64,000 nucleotides of DNA from positions 9,196,561 through 9,260,560 of the forward strand of contig NC_049985.1 in NCBI RefSeq assembly GCF_000003815.2. Direction: 5' to 3'. The notes beneath the pieces are model-generated. The model saw only the letters and a list, made by a program, of their open reading frames with translations. It did not search any database and had not been told where the DNA came from. The translations under genes were made by a program, and so were the position numbers. Origin of the DNA: Branchiostoma floridae. Lineage: Eukaryota; Chordata; Leptocardii; Amphioxiformes; Branchiostomatidae. Positions 1 to 11,819 of the stretch are shown here, piece after piece (the first letter of the stretch is position 1; each line of letters begins with the position of its first letter).

Positions 1-1168
1 TTCCTCGTTTGCGTTTACAGGGAGTATAGAATTCGAAGATTGCCCTTTTAGTGTCATGAAGATTTCGTATTTTATTTTGCTTTGTGAAACTGCGAGAAGT
101 TGTTGCTGCGTAGGGACGAATGTGAGTTGTCTGCGTTTTTGCACGTGTATCGCTCTTTGTCATGCTGAGGTCCGTTCTTCTCGCAGACACTGGCGTGCCG
201 GGCATTGTGTATGGGTTATGGAAGAAAGCATGCCTCACTGCGAGAATAGACGCTTATTTTGGGCGTTTGTTAGACATCACAGGTATATGCAGCACTGTCT
301 GGCAGAACGTCGACGGAGAAGGCAAGTCACACCGCCGGCACGGCCGACCCCAGCATGACTGACGCAGCAGCCTTGTGAATGAGCCGCACGTTCCATAGCA
401 GAGCACCAGTAACACTGTTTTTGACAGTGAGACTCACCAGGACAAGTCTGCGATATCTACAACCTTCTGAGAACGGGTAGGGAAACTTGCCGACAACAGA
501 GAAGATAGAGTAGTTTCCTACGGGCGTAGGATTTACAAGCCAAGCAGGTACGCAAGGTTTTGAGCTCGCCGCCATTTTTGGCGTCTTGTGGAATTTTCCA
601 TTTTGATTTGTCTTCCTACGTTGGCTGTTTTTCTAGTGGATCCCTCGGCTGTTTTCTTTCTTGTTCCTTCATGATTTTATTTTCCTGTTTTCCCCTTTTG
701 TATGATTTTGGTGTGTTTTGTTGGTCAGCAACTATTCTGTCGTTCATTTCGTTTAGCGACTCAATTTGCATATGTTTGCGCATCGCACATGTTTCGCGTG
801 CGCAGGTGTGAGTGATTCTATTTGGTAAAATAGGCTTGGTATAATTAATTTTTTGTTGTCTCATTTGAGTTAGGTATGTTTGATACAGCTGAGCTACCGC
901 TAGGGCTGCCGTTTACCCCGTCTTTTCGCCATAGGAGCCTTTGTGAAGCGGTACAACGTTGTTCCAGTTTCCGCACGCTCGGAGCAGAGCCCGACCTTTT
1001 TTATCAAGAAAGAGTCGGAGGCTTCAACTTATCACTGGTAGCTCTATGGGTGAGTTACGTTCTTTGAAAGGCTTTAGACAGTAATTGGTATAGTTTTTTG
1101 TCTGCCTATCACGTTTGTTGTTGTTGTTGTGGAAGGAGTCGAACGTATTGCCTTATTTTACGTATTTT

Positions 1169-1204
<36 letters not shown>

Positions 1205-1560
1205 CTGTATATTTGCTTTGTTTAATTTTGAAGTTAGGTTCGGCGATTCTGGGCATTGCATTTCGTGGACCAGCCAGCATTCAGCAACCCGAAAAGCTGA
1301 GGGACCAGGCCTCAAGACGCTCGGACAGCTGTCAACCACTGCGGCAGTTTTCCTAAGGTGTGTCCTATATCTCAGCTAGAGGTTGTTATCTTGTTGCTCG
1401 TCAGGTCGGCAGACAGCCTCGAGTTTGTAGCGAGATTTCAGGTGATTTGATTTTTGTTTTGTTTTTATGAGCCGATTTGCTTTTTGTTGGGTTTCTCGCT
1501 TGACAGGTTCTTGGACAACCCTAGGTAGAAAAAAAAAGTGTTTGCAGTTTTTTGTCTGGT
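1..1560. other. Unassigned sequence, no gene recognised
   Basis: Open frames here are short and resemble no family I know. The stretch contains a GTT/TTG-rich patch near 1114-1132 and a long poly-T tract near 1171-1204, which may be the poly-A tail of a minus-strand retro-insertion. No target-site duplication was recognised around the tract. Nothing else can be supported. Confidence 0.6.
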
Positions 1561-1589
1561 TGGTGTCATGCAATAGTTTGTTGGACAAT

Positions 1590-3470
1590 TGAACTGTTGG
1601 ACAGTTTTTGTGTGCTGTTGTCGTACGGCATGCTGTAAACAACCCCAGAGAGATAACAAGACTGCTGGAAAGTTTTGTTGTTGTTGTCATGCGACAGGTT
1701 GTTGGACAACCCCAGGTAAGTAACAAGACTATTGGATAGTTTTGTTTGTGGATGGACGACGGGTTGAGGGATAGCACCAGGCAGGTATCAGGACTGTTAG
1801 ACAGTTTTGTTTGTTGAGGTACGACAGGTTGTGGGACAACACCAGGCAAGTAACAAGACTGTTGGACAGTTTGATTTGTTGATGTACGACAGGCTGTGGG
1901 ACGGCACCAGGCAAGTAACAGGACTGTTGGACAGTTTGGTTTGTTGATGTATACGATAGGCTGTGGGACAGCACCAGGCAAGTAATAGGACTGTTGGACA
2001 GTTTTGTTTGTTGATGTGCGACAGGCTGTGGGATAGCACCAGGCAGGTAACAAGACTGTTGGACAGTTTTGTTTGTTGACGTACGACAGGCTGTGGGACA
2101 GCACCAGGCAGGTAACAAGACTGTTGGACAGTTTTGTTTGTTGATGTACGACAGGCTGTGGGACGGCACCAGGCAAGTAACAGGACTGTCGGACAGTTTG
2201 TTTGTTGATGTACGACAGGTTGTGGGACAACACCAGGCAAGTAACAGGACTGTGGGCAGTTTGGTTCGTTGATGTACGACAAGCTGTGGGACAGCACCAG
2301 GCAAGTAACAGGACTGTTGGACAGTTTGGTTCGTTGATGTACGATAGGCTGTGGGACAGCACTAGGCAGGTAACAAGGCTGTTGAACAGTTTGGTTTGTT
2401 GATGTACGACGGGTTGTACATTTTTGACTGTTGGACAGTTTGATTTGTTGATGTACGACAAGCTGTGGGACAGCACCAGGCAGGTAACAAGGCTGTTGGA
2501 CAGTTTGGTTTGTTGATGTACGGCGGATTGTGGGACAGCACCAACCAGGAAACAAGACTGTTGGACAGTTTGGTTGGTTGATGTACGACAGGCTGTGGGA
2601 CAGCACCAGGCAAGTAACAAGACTGTTGGACAGTTTGGTTTGTTGTCGTGCGACAGGCTGTGGGACAGCCCCAGGCAGGTAACAGGACTGTTGGACAGTT
2701 TGGTTGGTTGTCGTGCGACAGGCAGTGAGACAACGCCAGGTAGAGTAACAACAGTGTACGACAGTTTTTTGTTTGCTGTTGTCGTATGACAGGTTGTTGG
2801 ACAACCCCGGGTAGGTAACAAGACTGTTGGACAGTTTTGTTTGTTGTTGTCGTGCGACAGGTTGGTTAGACAACCCCAGAGAAGTAAAAAGGCTGCTCGA
2901 CAGTTTTGTGACGCTGTGCTGTAGTACGACAGATTGTTTAGCAACTCCAGGAAGCCAACAAGACTGTTGGACATTTTTTGTTTGTTGTTGTCGTGCGACA
3001 GGTTGTTAGACAACCCCAGAGAAGTAAAAAGGCTGTTAGACAGTTTTGTGGGTTGTCCTACGATAGATTGTTTAGCAACCCCAGGTAAGCAGCAAAACTG
3101 TTGGACATTTTTGTTTGTTGTTGTCGTGTGACAGGTTGTTAGACAACCTCAGAGAATTAAAAAGGCTGTTAGATAGTTTTGTGTGTTGTTGTACGACAGA
3201 TTGTTGAGTAACCCCAGGTAAGCAGCAAGACTGTTGGAAAGTTTTTGGACTAGAGAAGTAAAGAGACTGTTAGACAGTTTTCTGTTATCGCACGATACGT
3301 TGTTACAAATTTGTTACCCAGGTGTTAGTGGTTGGTCGCACGACAGGTTGTTTAGACAAGCCTAGGTAAGTAACATGGCTGGCGGACAGTTTTTTTTATT
3401 TTGTTTGTTATGCGACAAGTTGTGAGACAACCACAGGTGGAGTTTAAGACTGAAGGACAATTTTTGTGTG
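1590..3470. repeat. 65-bp minisatellite array with internal hairpin
   Basis: A tandem array with a clean 65-bp period from about 1790 to 2730; for example GTTGGACAGT recurs at 1861, 1926, 1993, 2058 and 2123. Longer, more degenerate units flank it on both sides. Each unit carries a short inverted repeat such as GGCTGTGGGACAGCACC (2591-2607), which can fold as a 5-bp stem with a GGG loop. Because 65 is not divisible by 3 and the unit lacks minus-strand stops in all frames, the array produces open frames of 545, 358 and 191 codons on the minus strand. All three read the same roughly 65-residue periodic peptide. I regard these as artefacts of the repeat and not as a protein. Confidence 0.9.
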
Positions 3471-3559
3471 ATATGGAGCCGTACTATTAGTTATTGGACA
3501 GCTTCAGGCTGATAACAGGACTTGGTTTTCGTTCGGTTTGTTACTTGACAAGTCGAGGG

Positions 3560-4740
3560 ACAACTCTAGGCTGATATAGTTGGTCGTGCGACAGGGCAGC
3601 CACATGTAGGAAATGAGAATAGTACAGTTTGGCTGGCTGACTACGACAGGTTTTGGTTAACTTCGTGATGGTACATACCGAGACTGTCCGATACTTTGGT
3701 GAGATTTGTGGCATTGCAGATTGTTGATGGACCCCGTGTAGATAACGAGAACGGCAAGCAGTTTTTAACGCGATTGAGAAAATATCTACAGAAGCACTGA
3801 AGTCGAGGCCGACAATTGTGAAGATTACGGTGTGCAAGTAGAGAAATAGTACGTCGTGGATAGTTCTAGGACGGACAGGACAAGATTCCCAGTTGGCACT
3901 TATATACGTATAACTGCCAAGAGTTTGAACTAATTACGAGNNNNNNNNNNNNNNNNNNNNNNNNNNNNNNNNNNNNNNNNNNNNNNNNNNNNNNNNNNNN
4001 NNNNNNNNNNNNNNNNNNNNNNNNNNNNNNNNNNNNNNNNAAGACATTAAGGTTTTGCTGCACATAAAATAAAATGTCTTCAATTTATCACATATGCTTT
4101 CCAAGCTAGACCTAGTAATATAGGGTTGGCTACCCAGCGCAAAACGGCATTGGCCAAAACTGGTTTCGTCAAGTATGTATCAATTCAAGGGTTAGTGGAT
4201 TTTCCAGAGAGTTTGTTATCAGTGAAAAGCTAGAACAGTAGTGAGGAGGACTCTAACACTTCAATACAGATTTCTTGTTTAGATACAATTATCCCAATGT
4301 ATGTGACGTAGCTTGGTTTGCTAAACGGTAGTTAAGACAAATATTTGAAACCGAATGTCGACATTTTTTTTTTTGTTTATACCCGAGTTCTGATAGGGAG
4401 AAATGGGATTATATTGGGTATTTCTTCTTGCAATATGTCTGGGCCATTTGTGTACGTCGAATTTGGAGAGATCCGTTATACGAAAGTTACATCTCCTGCG
4501 ATAATAGACCATGGTTACATACCGTGTCTATTCTTTTTATAGGGTTGGAAGTATGTTTGGAGTTTGCAACATCTGACAGAGGACATTTCTAGTAGTTTTT
4601 AGAAGAGGACCGCCGGCGATGCAAGAAATAAAAAGTATTAGACTGCACATTAGTTTTATTGTAGTTGATTCACTTCCGATAAGCAGGACACGAATAAAAG
4701 AATAATGAATGGAGGTTGGGGTAGAAAGGAATAGAGAATG
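3560..4740. other. Unassigned sequence containing an N gap
   Basis: The left part (3560-3760) still shows faint minisatellite-like words such as GACAGG and GTTGTTGA, so it is probably a decayed edge of the array. Positions 3941-4040 are N. The remainder is AT-rich with no recognisable coding or repeat structure. Confidence 0.5.
3941..4040. other. Assembly gap (100 N)
   Basis: Exactly 100 N bases, the usual placeholder for a gap of unknown size. Distances across it should not be trusted. Confidence 0.99.
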
Positions 4741-4796
4741 ATGGTGTGAAGAACTTGGCGGATGAGAGTGGGAGAAGTAAGGATGAGAGTGGGAGA

Positions 4797-4920
4797 GAAC
4801 GATAGAGTCAAGGAAGGTTAAGATGAGATTGGGGATAGTAGGAGGTATGGATATTTAAGAACGATGGAGTGAAGGAAAGTTAGGATGAGATTAGGAATAG
4901 TAGGAGGTATGCATATGTAA
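4797..4920. repeat. Two tandem copies of a 62-bp purine-rich unit
   Basis: Copies at 4797-4858 and 4859-4920 both begin GAACGAT and share GATGAGATT and ATAGTAGGAGGTATG. The flanking sequence from 4700 is also GA-rich with shorter repeats of GATGAGAGTGGGAGA. It is non-coding on either strand. Confidence 0.85.
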
Positions 4921-5252
4921 GAAGGAAGAATAGTAGCGCCAATATTGTATAGTGATTGTTATGGTAGGTCTGGACCACCACCCATATAAGTGGTAGAGTC
5001 CGCTAGTGGTTACGTCACGCACTGTGTGGTGCTGGTTGTTTACCATCATGGAACGGTTCCATAAGAAGTTGTCAATAGACTATGTTGAGTATGTTGACTA
5101 TGCGTCCACTGTCGTCCTTGAGTATACACCGCACGCGTTCCCTATTAGCGTGGAGTCAGCGGTTGGTCTCCTAGAACCCACACACGCACCAAGAAGCTTG
5201 GATGCCACGCAACTCAGGTAATGATACTAAAAAGAAGAGGCGCGACGGAAGG

Positions 5253-5633
5253 CACCACCCCATAGCTTCATATGGATGAGTCAATCACTGCGCAGAAAGA
5301 ATAGGTAACTATCTTTCCTGCGCTGTGATTGGCGATGCCTATATTAGGCGAAGACCCAATCCCATATAAAGGCAGGATAGACTATTCACATGCAGTTTGA
5401 CGGACTCATCCGCACAGCCTGGAATCCGTCGAAGACGTGAACATGGGATAGAAGGAGTGGGACAAGGGAAAAGAGGTAGGCACGATGGAGCGCAGTTTTC
5501 TTTTTCGCCCGCCCACCCACCCACCCACTCAGTCTGGGGAATGTTATATGTATCACATCTTCGCGCGACTCCAGGCATCACCCCATAGCTTCATATGGAT
5601 GAGTCAATCACTGCGCAGAAAGAATAGGTAACT
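5253..5633. repeat. Direct repeat pair with a snap-back segment
   Basis: About 58 bp beginning ACCCCATAGCTTCATATGG occur at about 5255-5311 and again at about 5577-5633, 322 bp apart and nearly identical. Just after the first copy, AATCACTGCGCAGAAAGA is followed by the inverted counterpart TCTTTCCTGCGCTGTGATT, giving a hairpin at about 5282-5331. This looks like a small non-autonomous transposon or its remnants. Confidence 0.7.
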
Positions 5634-5649
5634 GTTCTTTGCGTTTCAA

Positions 5650-8460
5650 ACATAGCCCTATAGTTGACGTTTGCTCACTAGAGGTCCCTAAGCTAGCTAT
5701 AAAGTATTGCCCGATCACTAAGCTACAATTGCACTCATACAGCCTAACTTGCCAACTATAAAGAATTTGAATATACAATTTTGTCTGAAAAACAATTTGA
5801 CATAAAGATGAACGTAGTTATGAAAATGACGTTACGTGAAAAAGTGAACGGACGAAGCCTTGCGAATAAGTGAAAGCACAACGCGTACCGGATATCGCCA
5901 CTTTCAAATGTTGTACCCAAAGCTGATGGTATATTTGCTCACAATTAATGTGTTGAATTGTATTATGCTTACACTATCAGACTCTCTTCAGATTTACAAC
6001 AGAACAAAGGTCCACCTTGTTTGGTCTGACTCTAAGCCCGAAGATGGCTTTGAAACGTCATTCTTTACTGTAAAGGCGTCAAAGACCGGTTTATAGTATA
6101 GCCTTGTTACAGTATAGCCTTGCGACAGTTCCTTAGTGCTCCACTATTTGGAGATTACGTTGAACCTTATCTCAGTTCCAATGCTTGTTTCTCGGTACTC
6201 AATACTCCTGTCTCCTGTCAGTGACATGAAACATTACAGAATATTGGCTGCAGACAGCACAAATAAGGTTCATAAATTGTGGTTAGATTGTAAGGCTCAA
6301 GTATAGAGTCTGATGCAGCAGTGGTGGGGGAAAGGGAAGTGAAACAAGGTACACGTTAAAAAATTCCTGGCATGTATGTGCACAGAAACTCCATGTCTGC
6401 AACCAAACAACGTATCCACATGCCTGATAAATTGTTGAGATGCTTGGTGAAATTATTGTCACGGGAATTGCGAGAGTATACCTGAGTCACTGAACCGAAG
6501 AGCCATCAACCAGATCGTGACACCGGAGATATCGAAAATACTTTTAACGTTTTCTAATTTTTCCTTGTTGTTGGATGGTAAACTGAAAGTTATCCATTGT
6601 GGACGTTACGGTACCTCACACCTGTCGGTAGTGATGCGGGTAGGAGTGCGGTCGCCATGGCAACCCACATCACACCTGCCCACTCCGCGACGGTTGGGCG
6701 CCATCTTCTCAAGCCGCTCTCTAAACACAAATGTAGATGGCCATCTGGTAACCCATAGATCACCTTCTCAGTGGTGAGGTCAATTCCCGCTTCACTGCAC
6801 ATAGATATACTTCACAATGACTAATAGGGACAATATTGTCTTAGGAGGAAGCGAAAAGAAAAACGTTGTTTCCCAAAGTCTTGACTGTTGCTGTTACATC
6901 CCAATCGTACCATTACAGAGTTCAGCTTTTTTCACGTTTATTGTTAAGCAGGGTCTTAACAACAATTTGTTGCATGTAAGAAGTGTATCTGAAGCTAAAG
7001 AATAGAAATCAGACCGGTATATGAGTAATTACAATATGTACATGGCCTACTTGACATACGTTCAAGACCACATGGCTAATTTCCATCCTGTATACGGTCC
7101 TTTACTTTTGAAAAGGTGTTCGCCTTTTTACGTGTAAAGCACATTACGTCACTACTATGTGTATTAGCACGTGATATTTCGTGGCGTAGTTGATTAGATA
7201 CAATGTTAGGATTTAGGTATTAGCAGGGTCAGCTTCAAACCCGAGGTGGGGCACTTTCCCCTTTTTCGATATAATTACCATTTCGATATCATTAGCATTG
7301 CCATTTCATAATCACGATACTGTAATACATTTGAAAATGAAATGTTACTTTAGCTGCGTTTTTGCTTCCTGTAAGCCCCCAACCCACCCCAAATTATGAA
7401 ACGCTCGGATATGGTAGCGGCCGGTCAGCGATATGGCGACGACCGTTCCAAATGGCGACGTCCGTTTACGATTTTACGAGGCACGGCGCGAGCCGAAGAT
7501 ATAATGGCCAAAACTACCTGTCATTTTCTCATTCATAGAAATGGAATGATGACTCGTACAGTATCCGACATAAATATTTATCCTGAGAATGTTTCAGGAA
7601 TTTCTTAACATTTGTGACATCCATTAAAAACGTTATTTGGTTCAACTTTAGTATCCTATCAGACATTCGACTATTGGTATATCTTAGTGCTGCTAACCCC
7701 CTTGTAATAGTTTGGGATTGTAGTTAAGTTCTGTCTATGTACATTTGTTGTTGTTTGGTTTAGTTGCCATAATACAGTGTACCACTGAGCGCGTTACGTG
7801 TCTTGTATATCTTACGGATGAGTAAGCGAAATGACGTGGGTCTAAAAATGTTTTACTGTAACAGGAAATACCATGATTGGTTAGTTCTTTTGTATCTATC
7901 GTATTGTTGAAGTACATAGTATCAAGTTGCAATGCAAAAACTGCTTTGAAATTGGATATATGAGAATTCTTGTGCAAAACCAAAATTGGACTTACTTGCT
8001 GACGTTTCGATGTCTGTCAGACATCTTCCTCAGAGCTTTGAAATTGCCTTAACAATAGATACATGTATGTCATAATCAATATTGAAAAAAAATCTGTGAC
8101 TGTGACAGTGGCATCTATTTGTGCAAATAATATACTGTTACAATGTCTGTCCGCTTTATCAACGACAAACAGTGTCACATGTCTGTATGTGTTCGTACTT
8201 AGTAACTTCCAATGGAGCTTAGAATCTTACTAAGCCCATGTTGATTTTCGGACGTTTGAAGAAATGTTTCCCACCATGCCCATAAATCGTACCATGCAAC
8301 TGCAGAATGCCAAAGTCAGTCCCAAAATAAAGAAGAAAATGCAAAAGAACAAAACGTCCATACATTTGATACCACATATTGTGGTCCAGAGTAAGATCGT
8401 ACTGATTTTGTAGCTTAGAAAATAGCACCAAAAACTTTGCCATTCAGAAGGTCGGAAAAA
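5650..8460. other. Non-coding sequence, one hammerhead-like motif
   Basis: Open frames are short, unrelated to known families and without credible splice structure. The only structured signal I can point to is the hammerhead-like motif at 8000-8037, listed separately. Confidence 0.5.
7990..8037 (-). ncRNA. Hammerhead-ribozyme-like motif
   Basis: Read on the minus strand the segment has CTGAGGA (8033-8027), one unpaired A, a perfect 7-bp stem GATGTCT/AGACATC with a 3-nt loop (8025-8009), and then GAAACGTC (8008-8001). CUGANGA, stem II, GAAA is the hammerhead core. GCT before the core can pair with AGC after the predicted cleavage C to form a short stem I. Hammerheads of this minimal form are known from Penelope-like retroelements and retrozymes. 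Activity is unproven, and the extra A next to stem II may weaken it. Confidence 0.45.
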
Positions 8461-8461
8461 G

Positions 8462-8641
8462 TACTCTCCAAGCAGAGGTTGGGCCCGGCTTTTTTGTTGG
8501 CGTTTTTTATGCGTTTTTGGAGGGCTTTCTTGCAACCTAACACGAGACATCAAGGAAACAGTACAAAATGGAAAGCCCGATAAAAACGCCTTTAAAAAAC
8601 TGCCAAAAAACAGCCGGAGCCTAACCTCTGCTTGGAGAGTA
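8462..8641. mobile_element. MITE, TACTCTCCAAGCAGAGGTT family
   Basis: The ends are inverted: TACTCTCCAAGCAGAGGTT at the left and AACCTCTGCTTGGAGAGTA at the right. The interior is palindromic, with matching GGGCTTTC and AAAACGCC tracts. It is 180 bp with no coding capacity, so it is a non-autonomous DNA transposon. The same ends occur at 28735-28886 and, as one end only, at about 14240-14314. Confidence 0.85.
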
Positions 8642-8782
8642 GGAAAACGTACACAAAGCAAAGCAACAGGTGTCACACACGCCTACTGCGAGATCCAAGC
8701 AGATGCGGGGAGTGGAGAGCACGACAACGGTTTACGACTTACCGTTTTCTACTAACAGGTAGGGTCAGAAAATGAAGTTTTG

Positions 8783-8868
8783 TGTGTGTGTGTGTGGGGG
8801 GGGGGGGTGTAGTTTCGACCTTTCGCACTAATGATCACTTTAAAAAGCCCTATGACCCCCCCCCCCCT
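8783..8868. repeat. GT/G-run and C-run simple sequence
   Basis: A TG dinucleotide run passes into a run of about ten G (8783-8807). A run of about eleven C follows near 8857. Low complexity only. Confidence 0.9.
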
Positions 8869-9196
8869 CTACATTTATGGTATCCTTTTGGTCTAGCAAT
8901 TACAACGTCAACAAACTCTAGCTCAGCCCTAGCTCGCTCAGTCCAGGTACAGATATCGGAAGTACCTTGTTTACAGGTACACGCGATTACACGACACACG
9001 ACATACAGGTCACCATTTCATGATCAGTGTGTAACGTTACAAAAATATCAAGCCAGAATGTACACAACATTTCGCACGACGCACCGACCTCGGCCCGCAG
9101 GGCGACATACTTGAAATATCCTGTCCTTTGTATTTACTTCGGCGTTTCATGTAGGATGTCCGGCGGGAAGGTGTAAATTAAGCACCACAGATACAC

Positions 9197-9296
9197 NNNN
9201 NNNNNNNNNNNNNNNNNNNNNNNNNNNNNNNNNNNNNNNNNNNNNNNNNNNNNNNNNNNNNNNNNNNNNNNNNNNNNNNNNNNNNNNNNNNNNNNN
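9197..9296. other. Assembly gap (100 N)
   Basis: A gap placed at the left edge of the roughly 1.07-kb tandem duplication. The repeat itself is the likely cause of the assembly break. Confidence 0.99.
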
Positions 9297-11460
9297 TGAC
9301 AGGTATTGACAGACGTGGCCCACGTAAACGACCTGTTATCTCTTGATGTTTTTGTCAAGTTGTAATCATTTTCTTGGAACGCATCAATCAAGATTTAGTC
9401 ATCTGAACACAGAGTCTGGACTCCGCACGAAATCTTGGCTTTCTTGCTCGCCTGAAGCAAAGTGACATCCATCACACATCGGACCTGTCAGCTGCCATGT
9501 CCAACTTACTCTAGTCTCTTCGGGTATCTATTCATCATGTCATCATAATGTATGAATTGTGAAGCAATCTATAGATTTTATCAATCTGTATCGGATAAGT
9601 TTATTACGCATTGATGTGACGTCTGTAGGATATCACAAAGATCGTGTGAACATGTTGAAGACAGAGGACTTTCGGCAGATGAAAAGCATGTGCCGCCAAC
9701 TCCCATCCTTCGCTTCAGGCGAAAGTTGAAGAATTGTCAATGTCAAGGAGTATATGACCCATAGAAAAGTCTATATAATTGTCATTACTTTCAATCAATT
9801 GGAGGTGGGGAATGGGCAAAGATAAAGAGCAAAGCCAGTTATGTTCATTACAATGCACAGACAGCCTCAAGGTGCAAATTCCCGTCTTGATTTTTTTTGT
9901 CTTAAGGCAAAATTTGACCGAAAAACAACGCCAATGTCTAGCCTGTCCCAACACACCCCTTTTCGTCTATGACGCCGCCGACGTGCCATGCATGTGAACT
10001 ATGGTAGTAAAAACTCGACACATCTCTGTGAAACTTGTACACAAAAAAAAAACGATGTTACCGTGTCCATCGTGCAACTTTTTATGTCGAAAGTTCAATA
10101 AGGTCTAGACTTTATTTACCTGGATATCTTCATGCGGACACCGCCTACAGATATTGCAAGATAAGCTAGCCCCCTCTCAATAGGAAAACAAGAAATTTAG
10201 GCTCATCATCAAACCAATCGTGTCAGAGTAAGAGGGTAGCAAGAGTGGAAAAGATGCGTGAGGATTAATTTTGTCGAACTTAGAAACTATGAGCAGGCGA
10301 TATCATTGGTTTCTGGCTGGTAGCTAGAAGTGCGCGTTTGTTTTCCAAGTATGTTGACTCTTGATAGTGACAGGTATTGACAGACGCGGCCCACTCAAAC
10401 GACCTGTTATCTCCTGATGTTTTTGTGAATTTGTAATCATTTTCTTGGAACGCACCAATCAAGATTTAGTCATCTGAACACAGAGTCTGGACTCCGCACG
10501 AAATCTTGGCTTTCTTGCTCGCCTGAAGCAAAGTGACATCCATCACACATCGGACCTGTCAGCTGCCATGTCAAACTTACTCTAGTCTCTTCGGGTATCT
10601 ATTCATCATGTCATCATAATGTATGAACTGTGAAGCAATCTATAGATTTTATCTGTATCGGATAAGTTTATTACGCATTGATGTGACGTTTGTAGGATGT
10701 CACAAAGATCGTGTGAACATGTTGAAGACAGAGGACTTTCGGCAGATGAAAAGCATGTGCCGCCAACTCCCATCCTTCGCTCCAGGCGAAAGTTGAAGAA
10801 TTGTCAATGTCAAGGAGTATATGACCCATAGAAAAGTCTATATAACTGCCATTACTTTCAATCAATTGGAGGTGGGGAATGGGCAAAGATAAAGAGCAAA
10901 GCCAGATATTTGCATTGCAATGCACAGACAGCCTCAAGGTGCAAATTCCCGTCTTCTTTTTTTTGTCTTAGGGGAAAATTTGACCGAAAAACAACGACAA
11001 TGTCTCGCCTGTCCCAACACACCCCTTTTCGTCTATTACGCCGACGACGTGCCATGCATGTGAACTATGGTAGTAAAGGCTCGAGACATCTCTGTGAAAC
11101 TGTCTTGTTGATTTTCGGAGAACGTCATGCAGAAACTTATGTCCATCGTGTCAGTCAAAATAAGAGTGGGGAAGATGCGAAAAGATTCATTTTGTAGAAT
11201 TTAGAAACCATGTACAGGTAATATCCTTGGAGCAAGCTGATAGCTAGAAGTGCGCGTTTGTTTTCCAAAAAGTGTGTTGGTTCTTGATAGTGACAGGTAG
11301 TGACATACGTGACCCCCGTAATATGTTTTTGTGAATTTGTAATTGTTTTCCAGGAACGCAGCAATTTAGATTTAGTCGTCTGAACACAGAGTCTGGACTC
11401 CGCACGGAATCTTGCTCGCCTGAAGCAAAGTGGCATCCATCACACATCGGACCTGTTATC
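9297..11460. repeat. Three tandem copies of a ~1-kb unit
   Basis: TGACAGGTA followed by the same downstream sequence recurs at 9297, 10368 and 11291. The spacings are 1071 and 923 bp; the third copy is truncated near 11460. Shared landmarks include GCTCGCCTGAAGC, CATCACACATCGGACCTGT and AGTGCGCGTTTGTTTTCCAA. Copies one and two are about 95% identical by eye. No conserved open frame or recognised domain runs through all copies, so I call it a recent non-coding tandem duplication. Confidence 0.88.
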
Positions 11461-11819
11461 TATTCTTGGTTCCACTCAGTAATAGCAGCACGTCTTTAAC
11501 AGCCCCGGGCTGGGTGACTCATTCAAGACCTGTTCTATAACAATACCTGGCAGACAGACTATTATTCTGTTCAGACGTCAGCATCATGATAAGAATAATG
11601 ATTGGACAAAAGCAACTGAGACGATCTCGACAGACAAGACGCTGGGGGATGGAATCGTACCCGAGTAATAAGGTGAACCTGAGAGGGAACGTGAAGCGGG
11701 TATCTTAGACCGTTTCTACTGGCAAACAGCAGCTCATTCGTGCCACATGCCCCGGTAGCCTCCACCAGGCTCCGCGGATCGGTGGTCTAAAGTAGAAACT
11801 GGACAAGTAGAGTCAATAG

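Noticed and set aside
1171-1204. Poly-T tract as the tail of a processed pseudogene
   Set aside because: No recognisable coding sequence or target duplication accompanies the homopolymer.
1376-3013. 545-codon minus-strand frame as a protein-coding gene
   Set aside because: Its peptide period equals the 65-bp DNA repeat read through three frames, and the other two minus frames are open with the same peptide, so the openness is a property of the repeat.
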